Shown piece by piece: positions 47,495 through 57,179 of a stretch of 64,000 nucleotides of DNA. The position numbers and the translations under genes were made by a program. The number at the start of each line of letters is the position of its first letter. Position 1 is the stretch's first letter. Source of the stretch: Prorocentrum cordatum (Eukaryota > Sar > Dinophyceae > Prorocentrales > Prorocentraceae). The notes beneath the pieces are model-generated. The model was given only the letters and a program-made list of their open reading frames with translations, had not been told where the DNA came from and made no database searches. The DNA lies in contig CAUYUJ010017827.1 of assembly GCA_963575745.1 (NCBI GenBank), positions 152,501 through 216,500 on the forward strand, given 5' to 3'.

Positions 47495-47539
47495 TGTGAC
47501 AGCTGCACGGATGGAGGGCGGATCCTTGCCAAAGCTCGA

Positions 47540-47788
47540 TTATTGCTTAGGGCTGCTGCCATGCAGGCCCTCGTCCCTGGGTGCCCTGAAGAAGCCGTCG
47601 ATCTTCATCGGGGTTCCTGCCCTTCCTCTCTTGACTGGCGGAGGCAGGGGGCGGTGTTGCATATACGCTGCAATTGCGATGATTGCGATGAGGACGACTG
47701 AATGAACGAATGGATGGGTAAATGTAGTGTAGATGACGACGACGGCGAGTATGATGATGGTGCTGGTTCTTGAGCAACCCCACTGCAA
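47540..47788 (-). other. Hydrophobic minus-strand open frame, uncertain
   Basis: Encodes TIIILAVVVIYTTFTHPFVH and VVLIAIIAIAAYMQ, then a basic tail. It lies about 1.2 kb upstream of DHHC exon A on the same strand, so it could be a membrane exon of that gene. However, much of it derives from a degenerate GATGA-type simple repeat, and the opposite strand is also open. Confidence 0.2.
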
Positions 47789-48002
47789 ATTGGTTGGGTT
47801 GTACGCGCCAAGCTGCAGGCCGGTATAACGGATCCGAAGTCACTCATCCCTTGTCCCTGCTAAAACCATTCGCGGCCGCCGAACAGCTCAGAAATGTCAG
47901 CTGGATGTTAACTTGATCATGGACCACATCGGGCGGATGCCGAGGATACTGCCATTCGCCAAGGTACAATTCCGAGCGGGCGTCCGCATCAACTCCGCAT
48001 GG

Positions 48003-48990
48003 GATAGGAGGCCACGACCCAGAACAACTGGAACAACATAATCGCGGACATTACCGGATGCAGCACTCTGTACAGCGCGAGCTTGTCCGCATTGAATAAA
48101 GCATGAACGAGAACAGCATGTTGCACAGCATCGGGAACAGCACGGGCGGGCCCATCGTGCACAGCATCTGGTACAGCACGGACGTCCTCGCGCACATCGA
48201 ACGGGTAAATCGCGAACGGCGTCGTGTACACCGCGACTCGCGGTGTACTCGACGCGGTACCTCGCGGCGAGGTACCGCGTCGAGTACAACAGTGGGTATT
48301 GCGCGAACTGGTACAGCATCACGAACACCACTAACTGGTACAGCACCGAGTAGGGCAGCGGGAACGACACCATGTGCAACACCTGGTACAGCACGGACTG
48401 GCACATCAACATCGTGGACCTCGCGGGCTGGTGCACCGCGACTGGCATCGTGTGCAAGCATCGTTCGTAGCATCGGTTGCACCATCAGGTACACCACACA
48501 TCGGTACGTCAGCATCGTGTACATAATCTGGTACATCACTAAGGAATGCCGCGTCGTGTACAGCATCGGGCAAAACGCGAGAGGTACAGCACCGCAGAGG
48601 GCACGAAGTGGTACAGAATCGCACACGGCATCGCGTACAGTATCATGTACATCACCTGGTAAAACGCGAGTCATACATCAGCATTTTGTACAGCATCTCG
48701 TACAGCACGGACTACTCCCTCGCAAACACCATCGCGCGCATCATCATGTACAGCGCGAGCTTGAAAACCAGCCTCGCATGGATACACTTCGTACAACGCA
48801 GGCCCGCGCAGCATCGCGAGCGGGCCCGACCTTGCAAAGCTACGGCATCGTGTGCAGCGCGAACTGGTACGTCGTGACCAACAACTTGCGCCGCACGCAG
48901 TTGCACTTCGCGGGCAACACGGTGCACAACATCAACTACAGCATCGCGCATGGCGCGGGCATGTGCATCTTCGTGAACAGCATCAGGCGT
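48003..48990 (+). repeat. Degenerate GTACAGCATC array
   Basis: Some 20 diverged copies of (C/G)TGGTACAGCA(T/C)C at spacings that are mostly multiples of about 12-15 bases. The plus strand stays open for 299 codons (48103-49002) and the minus strand for about 200, both with repetitive composition. It could be an old minisatellite or a decayed repeat-protein gene; I do not call a product. Confidence 0.6.
48244..48288. repeat. 45-bp perfect palindrome
   Basis: Arms 48244-48265 and 48267-48288 (22 bases each) pair perfectly around a single G at 48266. The arm contains CTCGACGCGGTACCTCGC. The sequence lies inside the GTACAGC array. Confidence 0.95.
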
Positions 48991-49049
48991 GCGAAAATTT
49001 AACCAAGCTCGGAGACTCGAGGTGTGGTAGCGCACGAAGGTGCTGCTCT

Positions 49050-49575
49050 CATCTCCAGATGTTGACGTGTGGGCTCCGCGACCTTGGTGTGATTTGCGAA
49101 ATCTTCGCGAACGCCCAGCTTGATGCACTTCCCAAAATCTTCGTCAAACCTGTTTGTCGTCAAATTTCTTCCCGGCAGTCACCGCGAACACGTCGAAACA
49201 CTTCTTGACGAGGTTCTTCTTGATCGCGCGAAGGATCTGTGCTGCAGCGTCTCACGGGGGCTGTTCAGCGGCAAATCCCCAGTTCCAACCACGCACTTCT
49301 CCAAGTTGACCCACTCGGACACCAGCTCGCCGCGGCCGACCACGATGAAGACGCGTCGCACGCACAGCTTGATGATGCAGCGTGTCTTTCTGGCCCCGGA
49401 AAGGTCAGGAGATGCCCGGCGCGGCACGAAGAGCAGCGCGCAGAACTCCAGTTGGCCAGCCGCGCTGAAGTGCTTCACGGCCAGGTTGTCCTTCCCGCCG
49501 TTGGACATGGATTTGTGGAACGAGGCGCACTCCTCGTTGATCACGTCCTCGGACTTGCGCATCCCAAGCGGCTGA
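49050..49575 (-). pseudogene. HSP90 pseudogene fragment (intronless)
   Basis: The minus strand encodes a stretch of the HSP90 middle domain, the ATP-dependent cytosolic chaperone. Segments include LAVKHFSAAGQLEFCALLFV (about 49481-49422), then VPRRASPDLSGARKTRCIIK, VRRVFIVV and DLPLNSPRETLQ (ending 49242). After 49242 the frame shifts by a small deletion. The next frame reads ILRAIKKNLVKKCFDVF, then hits a stop. A third piece, DFGKCIKLGVREDFANHTKV, follows to about 49050. Several positions invariant in HSP90 are changed. The N-terminal ATPase, most of the rest and any introns are missing, which suggests a decayed processed copy. The plus-strand frame over the same bases is a shadow. Confidence 0.85.
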
Positions 49576-49754
49576 CATCACTACTTCCATCCATCAGTAC
49601 AGCTTCCACCTGACGAAAGCGGCCAAGTCATCGAGCCTCGTCCTCGGGGCTGAAACATCATGATTCTTACTGTTGGCCTGCCTGGGATGTCCCACCCGCC
49701 CGAGCAGGTAGAACGGACGCCGGGCTGCTGGACGGATCTCAGCGAAACGGCAGC

Positions 49755-49842
49755 GCTATGATGGTGATGGTGATGACGGTGATGAAGATGATGGTGATGG
49801 TGATGGTGATGGTGGTGGTGATGGTGATGATGGTGATGATGG

Positions 49843-49921
<79 letters not shown>

Positions 49922-49935
49922 GGTGGTGGTGATGG
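49755..49935 (+). repeat. GAT/GGT microsatellite
   Basis: GATGGTGAT units grade into pure GAT (about 49840-49905), then GGT (49905-49930). Confidence 0.95.
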
Positions 49936-49989
49936 CGATGTTGATGCCATTGTCACCGTTCAAGTGCGGACGCCTTGGCACCCATAGGC

Positions 49990-50590
49990 AGTTGGAAGTC
50001 CCATCCACCCTTTAGGGCGCGAGTGGTTTAGGGGGGTTCCTTTTCCACCCTCCCTTCTGCCCTTTACTCCCCCCTCTACCCCATCCCGTGGACCTGGACG
50101 GGACGCCCTGCGGCGAGCCATTGCGTCCAATGCGGCCTCTGCGAGGAGGCACAAATCATTGGCTTGACTTAGGTTTCGGGCCCACTTTGGCCTCTCAAGG
50201 AAAGGGGTGGGGGCTGATTGAGTCCCCACCTTTTTTTGGTCGATGTCACCCAAGATGGTCCCAGGATGACCCCCGAGGCTCCAGATGAGTGCCCCGAGGG
50301 GGCCCCAAGAGGCGCCCAGGAGCCTCCAAAATGCCCCGAAAAGGTTTCGAAGAGGCCCCCAAAAGACCCCCAAGAGGCTCCCCATAGGTACCCAATACGC
50401 TACAAGAGGCCCCCAAGCCCAAGACACCCCAAGAGGACTCCAAACATTCAACCCCTCATTCCACTGCATGCTCACCACATCCCTGACCAGGGCAACTCGC
50501 CTAGGCATCGTTTCTGGATGGACTGGTATGTTTGCGCGAAACGCCTAGCATTTTCAGCAGCCCTATCTGGCAATCTCTGGCGGTATTAGG
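49990..50590 (+). repeat. Dispersed repeat, copy A (related to 57180-57620)
   Basis: CACCCTTTAGGGCGCGAGTGG at the left and CATTCCACTGCATGCTC...GGGCAACTCG...TGGATG at the right match 57220-57240 and 57507-57575. A CCAAGAGGCCCC-type block (50240-50450) sits in the middle. No gene is seen in 50591-51086 either. Confidence 0.65.
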
Positions 50591-51086
50591 CCATCTTCTG
50601 CTCACAGGGCAAGGCGGATGGCTGCCTTTGCTCAGACGATGAAGGCCCATGATCGAACACGTAACTTGTGTACCATGGCTATGCGATAGTCGAGGAGCCT
50701 TGGAGGGGATGCCCAGAGAAAAGGCAGAGCCCCTAAATCGGGGACCTTGGTCAACTGCGAGAGAAAATTGCAGCCGTGGGTCGAACCGGTCCCCTCTCTT
50801 CGTTTTCTCGAGCTCAAGATGATGCACAATCCTGGTTTCAAGGGTCCTGGTTCCCACGGCCCTGCGAAGGGGGATGCTCTCGTTCCGGGTGCGCAAAAGA
50901 GAGGGCCAGGAAGGGGGTTAGCCCATCGTAGCCCGAGGCATGAACGCGGACGAAAGGGGGCCCAAGGGGAAACGTGTTGAAAGAAGAAGGGGCGGCCATG
51001 GGATCGAGCTCGTGGCCCTGGCCATGCTGTCCACGCCCCCGGAGCCCTCGCCCACCTCTCCAACGCCCCAAGTCGTTGCCTGGGCG

Positions 51087-52061
51087 TCATTTTTCGCCGC
51101 CGCTGCGCAATCCGGAGAGCAGTCGGGAGAGCGCCGACGGAGACTCCTCCCTCAGCTCGCCGAAGGCCAGGGGCGCGAAGCGTGTTCTCTGCCACCGCGT
51201 GCCTGGAATCGGCTCTGGTTCGCTGAAGCCGCCGGTGACCACGAAGAATCTGTCGCGGAAGCTCTGCACGACCCTCCAGTCCGAGTACTTCCGGTCCATT
51301 GCAGCGAAGAAAGCTTGAGCGTCGTCGCGGGTCATGACTACATCACCGGTGGCGATGGTCGGGAAAGCCTCACAAAAAGCATCCCGCACGATCTCGTCCG
51401 TCACGACATCGTGGAAGCAGAATGCCTCAACATACTCCGTGCCCTCGAAGACTGCAGGGACGTCTCGTGCAGCAGCAACCCTTCTCTGTCGACCCAGCTG
51501 CTCCATCCTCTGGCGTGCCCAGTCCATGGAGCTCCCCGTGAGCGAAGAAAAGGCCATCGAAGAACACATCGCAGTGCCCCACAAAGTGGCCACACCGACC
51601 GACGCGGCAACCGCCGGTGCTGCGACGATGGTGGCGGTGGCGGCAGCCGCCGTTGCTGCGACACCAGTCGCGATGTCGGTGGCAACGGTGGCGTAGACGG
51701 CACTCTCGAGTGCGTAGGAGGCCCCTGCCTTCGACAGCTCCCACGAGGTCTGACCGACCTGACTGAAGGCGTTGCTGCCGTCGCTTATGACCGCGTAGAA
51801 CGTGTAGGCGGCCATGGTCGGCGCGAAAGCGAGCTCGGCCCCGGGGAGCAGATGATTCCCCGAGACCGCGAACAGCGGGGCGGTGAGCGGGAAGGCCAGC
51901 AGGTTCAGCGGTAGCGTGGAGCTGTTGAGGATGTGGAAGCTGGGAATGTGTCTTCCCTCCTGCCCGATATACGCAAGAGTGGAGCCAGGCAAGATGAAGG
52001 GGCCCTCGGACACACAAATTCGCCGGCCCAACGGGCCAGGGCGTGCTAAGATCTCCGGTAC
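51087..52061 (-). CDS. Unrecognised protein exon, probably membrane-associated
   Basis: A 324-residue terminal exon with strongly G/C-ending codons; function unknown. It appears to start at 52061 after an AACCAG acceptor (VPEILARPGPLGRRICVSEG) and ends in a TGA at 51087. A hydrophobic segment lies at about residues 48-72 (LPLNLLAFPLTAPLFAV). A long Ala/Val/Thr-rich stretch at about 121-171 (AAATATIVAAPAVAASVGVA) may form two membrane helices. The C-terminal third is soluble-looking (FEGTEYVEAFCFHDVVTDEI, then FRDRFFVVTGGF). Upstream sequence in the same frame is CCAAGAGGCC-repeat and is taken as intron, so the true N-terminus is missing. I recognise no domain. The plus-strand frame over the same bases lacks such structure and is regarded as a shadow. 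Confidence 0.6.
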   Translation of the reverse strand, partial: VPEILARPGPLGRRICVSEGPFILPGSTLAYIGQEGRHIPSFHILNSSTLPLNLLAFPLTAPLFAVSGNHLLPGAELAFAPTMAAYTFYAVISDGSNAFSQVGQTSWELSKAGASYALESAVYATVATDIATGVAATAAAATATIVAAPAVAASVGVATLWGTAMCSSMAFSSLTGSSMDWARQRMEQLGRQRRVAAARDVPAVFEGTEYVEAFCFHDVVTDEIVRDAFCEAFPTIATGDVVMTRDDAQAFFAAMDRKYSDWRVVQSFRDRFFVVTGGFSEPEPIPGTRWQRTRFAPLAFGELREESPSALSRLLSGLRSGGEK

Positions 52062-52079
52062 CTGGTTAACAGTATTTCT

Positions 52080-52760
52080 AGTTCGCGCGCGCGGGGCGGC
52101 CCCTGGGGGTCCCCAGACGAAAAGTACCCCGGCAAGGTCCCGGCAAGGTCGGGCCAGAGATGCCGGAGCCCTGTTACAGGGCCCCAGGACGGGCCAAGAG
52201 GTCCCCAAGAAGCCTCCAAGACGGTCCAAGAGGGCCCCGAGACGGCCAAAGATCGCCCGAAGACGCCCAACAGGGCCCCAAGACAGCCCAAGAGGCCTCC
52301 AAGACGCCCTAAGGGCCTTCCAAGAGGCCTTCGAAGAGGGCCCCAAGAGGCCAAAATCGTTGATTTTCATTGTTTTTTTCTATGTTTTTTGCGTTCTGGC
52401 TTTTTCGGCTTCCGGACGCTCCAAGACGGCCCAAGAGGCCCCCAAGACCGCTCCAAGACGGCCCACGAGGCTCCCAAGACGGCCCCGGAACGGCCCAGGA
52501 GGGCCCCCAAGACGGCCCAAGTGCCGCCCAAGACGGACCAAGAGGCCCCAAGACGGGCCCAAGAGGGGCTCAAGAGGGGAACCGAGAACTGACAAATCGA
52601 GCCCTCCGCCCCAGAAGGCGCCCAGGAGGCCCCAAAAAGGCTCCAAGAGGCCCCCAAGAGGCCCCCAAGACGCCCCAAGAGGCGCCCAAGAGGCCCAAAA
52701 GAGGTCCCAAGAGGCCCCAAAACGGCCCCCAAGAGGCCCCCAAACTCGGCTAACCCACAA
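52080..52760 (+). repeat. CCAAGAGGCCCC-type dispersed repeat, copy 3
   Basis: Degenerate CCAAGACGGCCCAAGAGGCC units with an AT-rich core (52355-52430: AAAATCGTTGATTTTCATTG, then TTTTTTGCGTTCTGGC, TTCCGGACGCTCC). The core is related to copy 2 in inverted orientation. It probably lies in the intron upstream of the exon at 51087-52061. Confidence 0.75.
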
Positions 52761-52809
52761 CGGTGCGACAATATGGGCCGGCGGAATGAGCGAAGCGATT
52801 AATATAAAT

Positions 52810-52935
52810 ACACACACAAATAACGGGATTCCCCATATGTCCCCATATTTTCTGAATTTCTGTCTTCCACCCATATTTTTTGATTTTCCTTGGAATCGAA
52901 CTAATGGTGCCTGTGTTTTTTCCCCTCCTGACAAG
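52810..52935 (+). repeat. Dispersed repeat related to 34160-34295
   Basis: CCCCATATGTCCCCATATTTTC and GGTGCCTGTGTTTTTTCCCC parallel the earlier copy. Confidence 0.6.
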
Positions 52936-52966
52936 AGTGATCTCTGGTGCGCGACGTTCGGGAGCG

Positions 52967-52967
<1 letters not shown>

Positions 52968-53009
<42 letters not shown>
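52968..53009 (+). repeat. Poly(G) run of 42 bases
   Basis: An uninterrupted G homopolymer, the longest in the window. Its length may be uncertain in any assembly. Confidence 0.95.
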
Positions 53010-53011
<2 letters not shown>

Positions 53012-53221
53012 AAACCCGAGCGCGGAAGCCGCTGCTGTCGCTGTCGACGACGAGGCCCAGACGGCGACTACCCCCAGAGCAGAACCATCGAAACCGGAGA
53101 AACCCAGGGCAGCCTGGAGGCAAGCAGGGTGTTCCATGGCATAAGCTCCACTGCACGCATCAAACATCGTATGGAATGCCAATGCCGCCAAAGGGCCCGC
53201 GTCCATACTAGAGGTCTCCCG

Positions 53222-53412
53222 GGTGAGGTCCGAGTTGACGGGCTCGGAGGATCCCGCCGCAGCACCGATGCATCGGCGACATCGGTGATGCATCGGCACA
53301 GTCGGCGTGGAGAGAATCGGGCTCCACATCGAGTCGCATCGCGGATGCATCGGCGATGCGACGCGACCCTCCGGCCCCATCTGCTCCGACCCCATCTGGG
53401 AGGCCTGGGCCC
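53222..53412. mobile_element. P24 palindromic element, copy 3
   Basis: A 24-base palindrome with one mismatch at 53336-53359 (GCATCGCGGATG/CATCGGCGATGC). Left arm GGCTCGGAGGATCCCGCCG; right GCGACCCTCCGGCCCCATC, then CCCCATCTGGGAGGCCT. Confidence 0.7.
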
Positions 53413-53564
53413 GTACAAGCTTGAGCGTCGGCCGAGGAGCTTGGCATATGGACGCCCCAGCTTCCCAGCCTGCCGGGCGCTGGAGCTCAACTCCTTGGCT
53501 ACTTGTCTGACCAAACAGCTTGGCTGCAGGAAGGAAGGGAAGGAGGGAGGGAAGGAAGGCGGAG

Positions 53565-53642
53565 GAGGGGGAGGACGAGAAGGAGGAGGAGGAGGAGGAG
53601 GAGGAGGAGGTGGACCAGGAGGACGAGGAGGAGGAGGAGGGC
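53565..53642 (+). repeat. GGA microsatellite
   Basis: GAGGAGG units preceded by GGAAGGAGG. Confidence 0.9.
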
Positions 53643-53751
53643 AGCATGGCCACAAGACCGTGGCTCAAGAACATGAACTACTTCCCCGAGGGGCAAAGGC
53701 CTCATGGAGATCCCTCCAACGAACACGGTCCAGGGCGGAAAGCCCAAACAT

Positions 53752-54262
53752 GAAGAAGCTTAAACATGTTGCTTTCAGAACTCCGCGCGGATTTCTTTGA
53801 TCGGCGCCAGACACCCCTCCCTGGCGCGCGGAGCGCGCTATGGGAGGCGCCAGAGGCGCCGCTAGGGTGGCCCAAGCGCCGATCCAAGAAATCCGCGCGG
53901 AGCTCTGGAAGCTCATGGGCGTGCTTTGATTTCTTCCCCGGACGAAGGACACAAGGGTGCCCGCTCTCAGCCCGCGCGCCAGCTGTACACCCAGCCCCTC
54001 GGGTGGGTGGGGGTGTGTGACCTACATGGGGAGTGCAGAAACTGGCCACGAAGGGGCCCTGTAGGGCCCCTTTGGGGGGCCCTGGCTGGCTGTACAACTG
54101 GCGCGAGGGCTGAGAGCGTGCAAGCTTAGGTCCTGCGCTCGGATGAAAAATACAAGATACACACATAGAAACTTTCGGAGCTCCGCGCAGATTTCTATGA
54201 TCGCCGCCTGGGCCACCCTGGCGGCGCCTCCAGCGAGCGCCCATGGCGCGCTCCAGCACTTC
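53752..54262. mobile_element. Composite: HP1 - inner inverted repeat - partial HP1
   Basis: A complete HP1 (53752-53939; AACTCCGCGCGGATTTCTTT, GGCGCCAGAGGCGCC, then its right arm) is followed by an inverted repeat with 38-base arms at 53959-53996 and 54084-54121 (CTCTCAGCCC, GCGCCAG, TGTACA). Then comes the left half of a second HP1 (54140-54262). Confidence 0.8.
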
Positions 54263-55049
54263 GCGGGCGAAGAGCAATATATAATCAACTTTCCCGCAGA
54301 TCGGGGACGCCTGCCCCCCTTCGCACCCTAGATTTCACTGCACCGACCTTGCAGACGTGCTGCAACGGGTTTTTGCGTGGATTTCTGCCGAAGCAGGACC
54401 CCGAAACGGCGAGCGACAAGTGAAGCGAATTGCGCGTGGATTTTGGGGGAGTCTTCCATCCTGGCAAAACAAGATCAGCACGAAATTCACTTCGAACTCC
54501 GGAGCGACATTCTCCAGGACCATCCGGGCCCATCCCAGGTGTTTTCCGAACGACATCCGCTCTGCAGTGTGGGCGCCGTGATGAATCACACCCTGGGCCC
54601 CGTCGCCAGGGACGCCTGCCCCCAAGGCAGCCGGAAAGTCTAACTCTAACCCTCCGTGGCGCCCTTAGGGGCGCAAACTGTGCCGCCGCCCGCGTCCTCC
54701 TCCTCTTCGCCCTGGCCCTGCGGCCATTCGGCGCGGAGCTCGGAGGGAGAAGCTCGGAGGGGGGAGGAAGGAGGAAGGACAGGGTGGAGAGAGGAGGAGG
54801 AGGAGGAGGAGGCGGAGGCGGAGGAGGAGGAGGAGGAGGAGGAGGACGGCGGAGAAGCTTGCTTCGGACCCTTCTTCGTCGCACCCGGAACTGCCCCCCG
54901 CCCGCGCCCCTCCGACCGACCCGCCGACATCCTCGGCCCCGTCGTCCGCCCGCGCGGGCCCGCCGAGGCTCACGAGCGCCGCCGCCGCGCCGAGGGCGCC
55001 GCCCGCCGCCGCCGCTCCGCGGGCACCCCCTGGTGGAAACCAGCGGGTT
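54263..55049. other. No supported gene; GGA microsatellite at 54795-54845
   Basis: 54357-54581 holds a short plus-strand frame of ordinary composition without a recognised domain. The rest is GC-rich, with a GGA/GGCGGA microsatellite. Confidence 0.35.
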
Positions 55050-55168
55050 CGGGAGACTCGGCAGGAGGGGATCCCCCCCATGGGATCCCCTCCTGCCCCC
55101 CCAATGGGATCCCCAGGGGATCCTATGGGACCCCCCCCCTGGGATCCTATCCCCCCATGGGATCCCCC
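55050..55168 (+). repeat. GGGATCCC palindromic repeat
   Basis: GGGATCCC, CATGGGATCC and CCTATGGGA steps recur about eight times in 120 bases, giving multiple short dyads. Confidence 0.8.
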
Positions 55169-55209
55169 CCCATGAAGAGTCTCCCGGCGGGTGCCGACGT
55201 CGCTGCCGG

Positions 55210-55371
55210 TAAGTCGGGCGTGTCCCGCTACAGGAGGAAGACTCAAAATAGTGAAATCAACAGGAAAGCCTGGGGACGATTTCTCGATGCTTGTTTTGCT
55301 ATCATTGCGCCTGCTCTTGGTATGCATCAATGATCGTCCAAATCCGCCTGTAGGGAGCATGCCCGACCTAA
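55210..55371 (-). mobile_element. M1 MITE-like element, copy 6 (inverted)
   Basis: 162 bases. Ends TAAGTCGGGCGTGTCC and GCATGCCCGACCTAA, orientation opposite to the other copies. The interior is diverged. Confidence 0.8.
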
Positions 55372-55440
55372 CGCTTCTGGGTGGCGATCTCCGAGCCCTA
55401 AGCTCGGCGGGGAGCGAGGGGAGGCAGTGAGAAGGCGAAA

Positions 55441-55580
55441 GCCCTCTCAGAAGGCGGCGGGGTTTCCCAGAAGCCCTCCAGCCTTCCGAGAGGTTTTCTG
55501 TCTTCGGGGAAGGCTCCCGCACCTTCTCAGGAGGCCGGGGGACTTCCGAGCCTTCTGAAAAGGTCCGTCCTTTCTCACTT
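55441..55580. repeat. HP2 repeat
   Basis: CTCTCAGAAGGC, CCTTCCGAGAGGTTTTCTGT, CTTCGGGGAAGGCTCCC and CCTTCTCAGGAGGCC are matched by oxygenase intron 3 and 62262. Confidence 0.7.
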
Positions 55581-55610
55581 CTCCACCTGGGCTCGCCGCC
55601 GACATGACGA

Positions 55611-55680
55611 ATTCCGAATCTTGCCCCCGCCATCCATCGAGTTGCCTGAACCGTGGATCGGCGAGAATGGGGCTCGGATT
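55611..55680. repeat. HP4 hairpin
   Basis: ATTCCGAATCTTGCCCCCGC, core CATCGAGTTGCCTGAACCG, then GAGAATGGGGCTCGGAT. It is closely related to 33248-33316. Confidence 0.7.
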
Positions 55681-55704
55681 CGGCCGCCGAGATATCGCAG
55701 CTCC

Positions 55705-55800
55705 CCGGACCGCTCCCAGGGGTCGATGCGAATCAAGCCGTGGCGACAAAGACCTTCTAGGTGGCCACGAAGGCGACATCTGCAGCGGTAGCCATCGGCG
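55705..55800 (+). repeat. F repeat
   Basis: AGCTCCCCGGACCGCTCCCA, GGTCGATGCGAATCAAGCCG and TGGCGACAAAGACC. HP2, HP4 and F are in the same neighbourhood here, and HP2 plus F are adjacent in oxygenase intron 3. Confidence 0.55.
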
Positions 55801-56107
55801 CCCTTTCTTACCTCCCAGGCAAGGAGGCCCAGGAGGCCCAACAGGCCCACGAGGCCCAATAGACAGAATGGGCCTCCCAAGAGGCTTAGGAGGCCCCAAA
55901 CGAGGCAGGGGTCGCGGCTTCGGTACCTTGCCCTCCTCTGACCCCGCTTGGGGTCGGGGACGCATTGACCCAGGTCAATACAAACCCGGGGTCCATCGGG
56001 CTTTGCAGGACCCTGCAGGATCCTCCACGCCAGCCCGGGTCACTCAACCCCTGGCCCTGCAGGATTCTAGCAGATCCGGCGCTCTGGCTGACCCCCGTTT
56101 GCCGGGG

Positions 56108-56270
56108 GCGCGCAAACACGGATTAGCGATCCATGGATTTGGCGCGCGGTCGCCACATCCATGGATCGGGGGAGGTGCCCTCCCCAGCATGCGGCCGGTG
56201 CCGCCTCGTCCGGGGGCGGAAATCCGCGATGATTACAATGGAAACGGGATCCGTCGCTGGTCCACGCCCC
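56108..56270 (+). repeat. 165-bp dispersed repeat, copy B
   Basis: Counterpart of 31440-31605, with the same hairpin around GATCCATGGA and the same GGCGGAAATCCGCGA. Regions 55801-56107 and 56271-56797 show no gene. Confidence 0.85.
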
Positions 56271-56797
56271 ATTGATCCATGTTTGCGATCGCCTGAGTTT
56301 GCATTGACCCCCGTCTTTTGAGCAGGGACCGACCGTCCTGGCACTCCTATCGGCCTACCACGACATGCTCTTAGAACTCAACAATGCTCTAATAACAAAA
56401 ACAATGTTCTTTGAATATGCATCCGACGTGTTCAAACAGGACAGTCTCGGCCAGAAATGCTTTTAAAATATTTCGCACCGACCACAAAGGGTTCTTAGAG
56501 CATTGTTTGGTGGGCCTGCAGGCGAGCCAGGACGCTTCGCCACTGCTTGATCTTGAGCCCCGAGGCCCCGGTAAGGGCCCCCCGGAGGCCGAACATCAGG
56601 AAAAACCTCCCGTCATGTTTTTCTCATTGCCCGAGAGGGTCTGGGCCTCTGGAGCCCCGACCCCCGCCCGCGGGCGCCCGCACGCCCGCCGGCGGCCCGG
56701 CAGCGGCGCAGCGGGCCCGCGCGTGGGCGGGCCAGCGGGGGCGGGCGGCCCTGCGGGCGGCCTGGCCGCCTGCGCGGGAGGGCGCCGGCCGTGCTCT

Positions 56798-56917
56798 TCC
56801 TCCTCCTGCCGCTCTTCCTGCTCCTGCAGCTCCTCCTCCTCCTCCTCCTCCTCCTCCTCCTCCTCCTCCTCCTCCACCTCCTCCTCCTCCTCCCTCCCCT
56901 CCTCCCTCCTCCTCCTC

Positions 56918-56948
<31 letters not shown>

Positions 56949-56992
56949 TCCTCCTCCTCCTCCCCGTCCCCCTGCTCCTCCTCCTCATGCAA
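56798..56992 (+). repeat. CTC microsatellite
   Basis: About 190 bases of CCTCCT, with TGCTCC interruptions and a CCCCCC block at 56940. Confidence 0.95.
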
Positions 56993-57179
56993 CGCCTCCT
57001 CCCGGAAGCTGGAGGCTGGTGGCAAGTGTGTCACCCTGACGCTGCACCCCCCCCCCCCGGGGGCCGTTGCCCCTTTGTGGGGGGTGATCAAACTAATAGC
57101 TGTAGGGCGCGACCGGCAGACCCCCTCAGGGGCGGACTGACTATGCCCCCCTGCGCCCTGAGAGGAAGAGGGGAGAATT

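Noticed and set aside
50940-51914. 324-codon plus-strand frame
   Set aside because: It is the shadow of the minus-strand exon at 51087-52061, which has better codon bias and hydrophobic segments.
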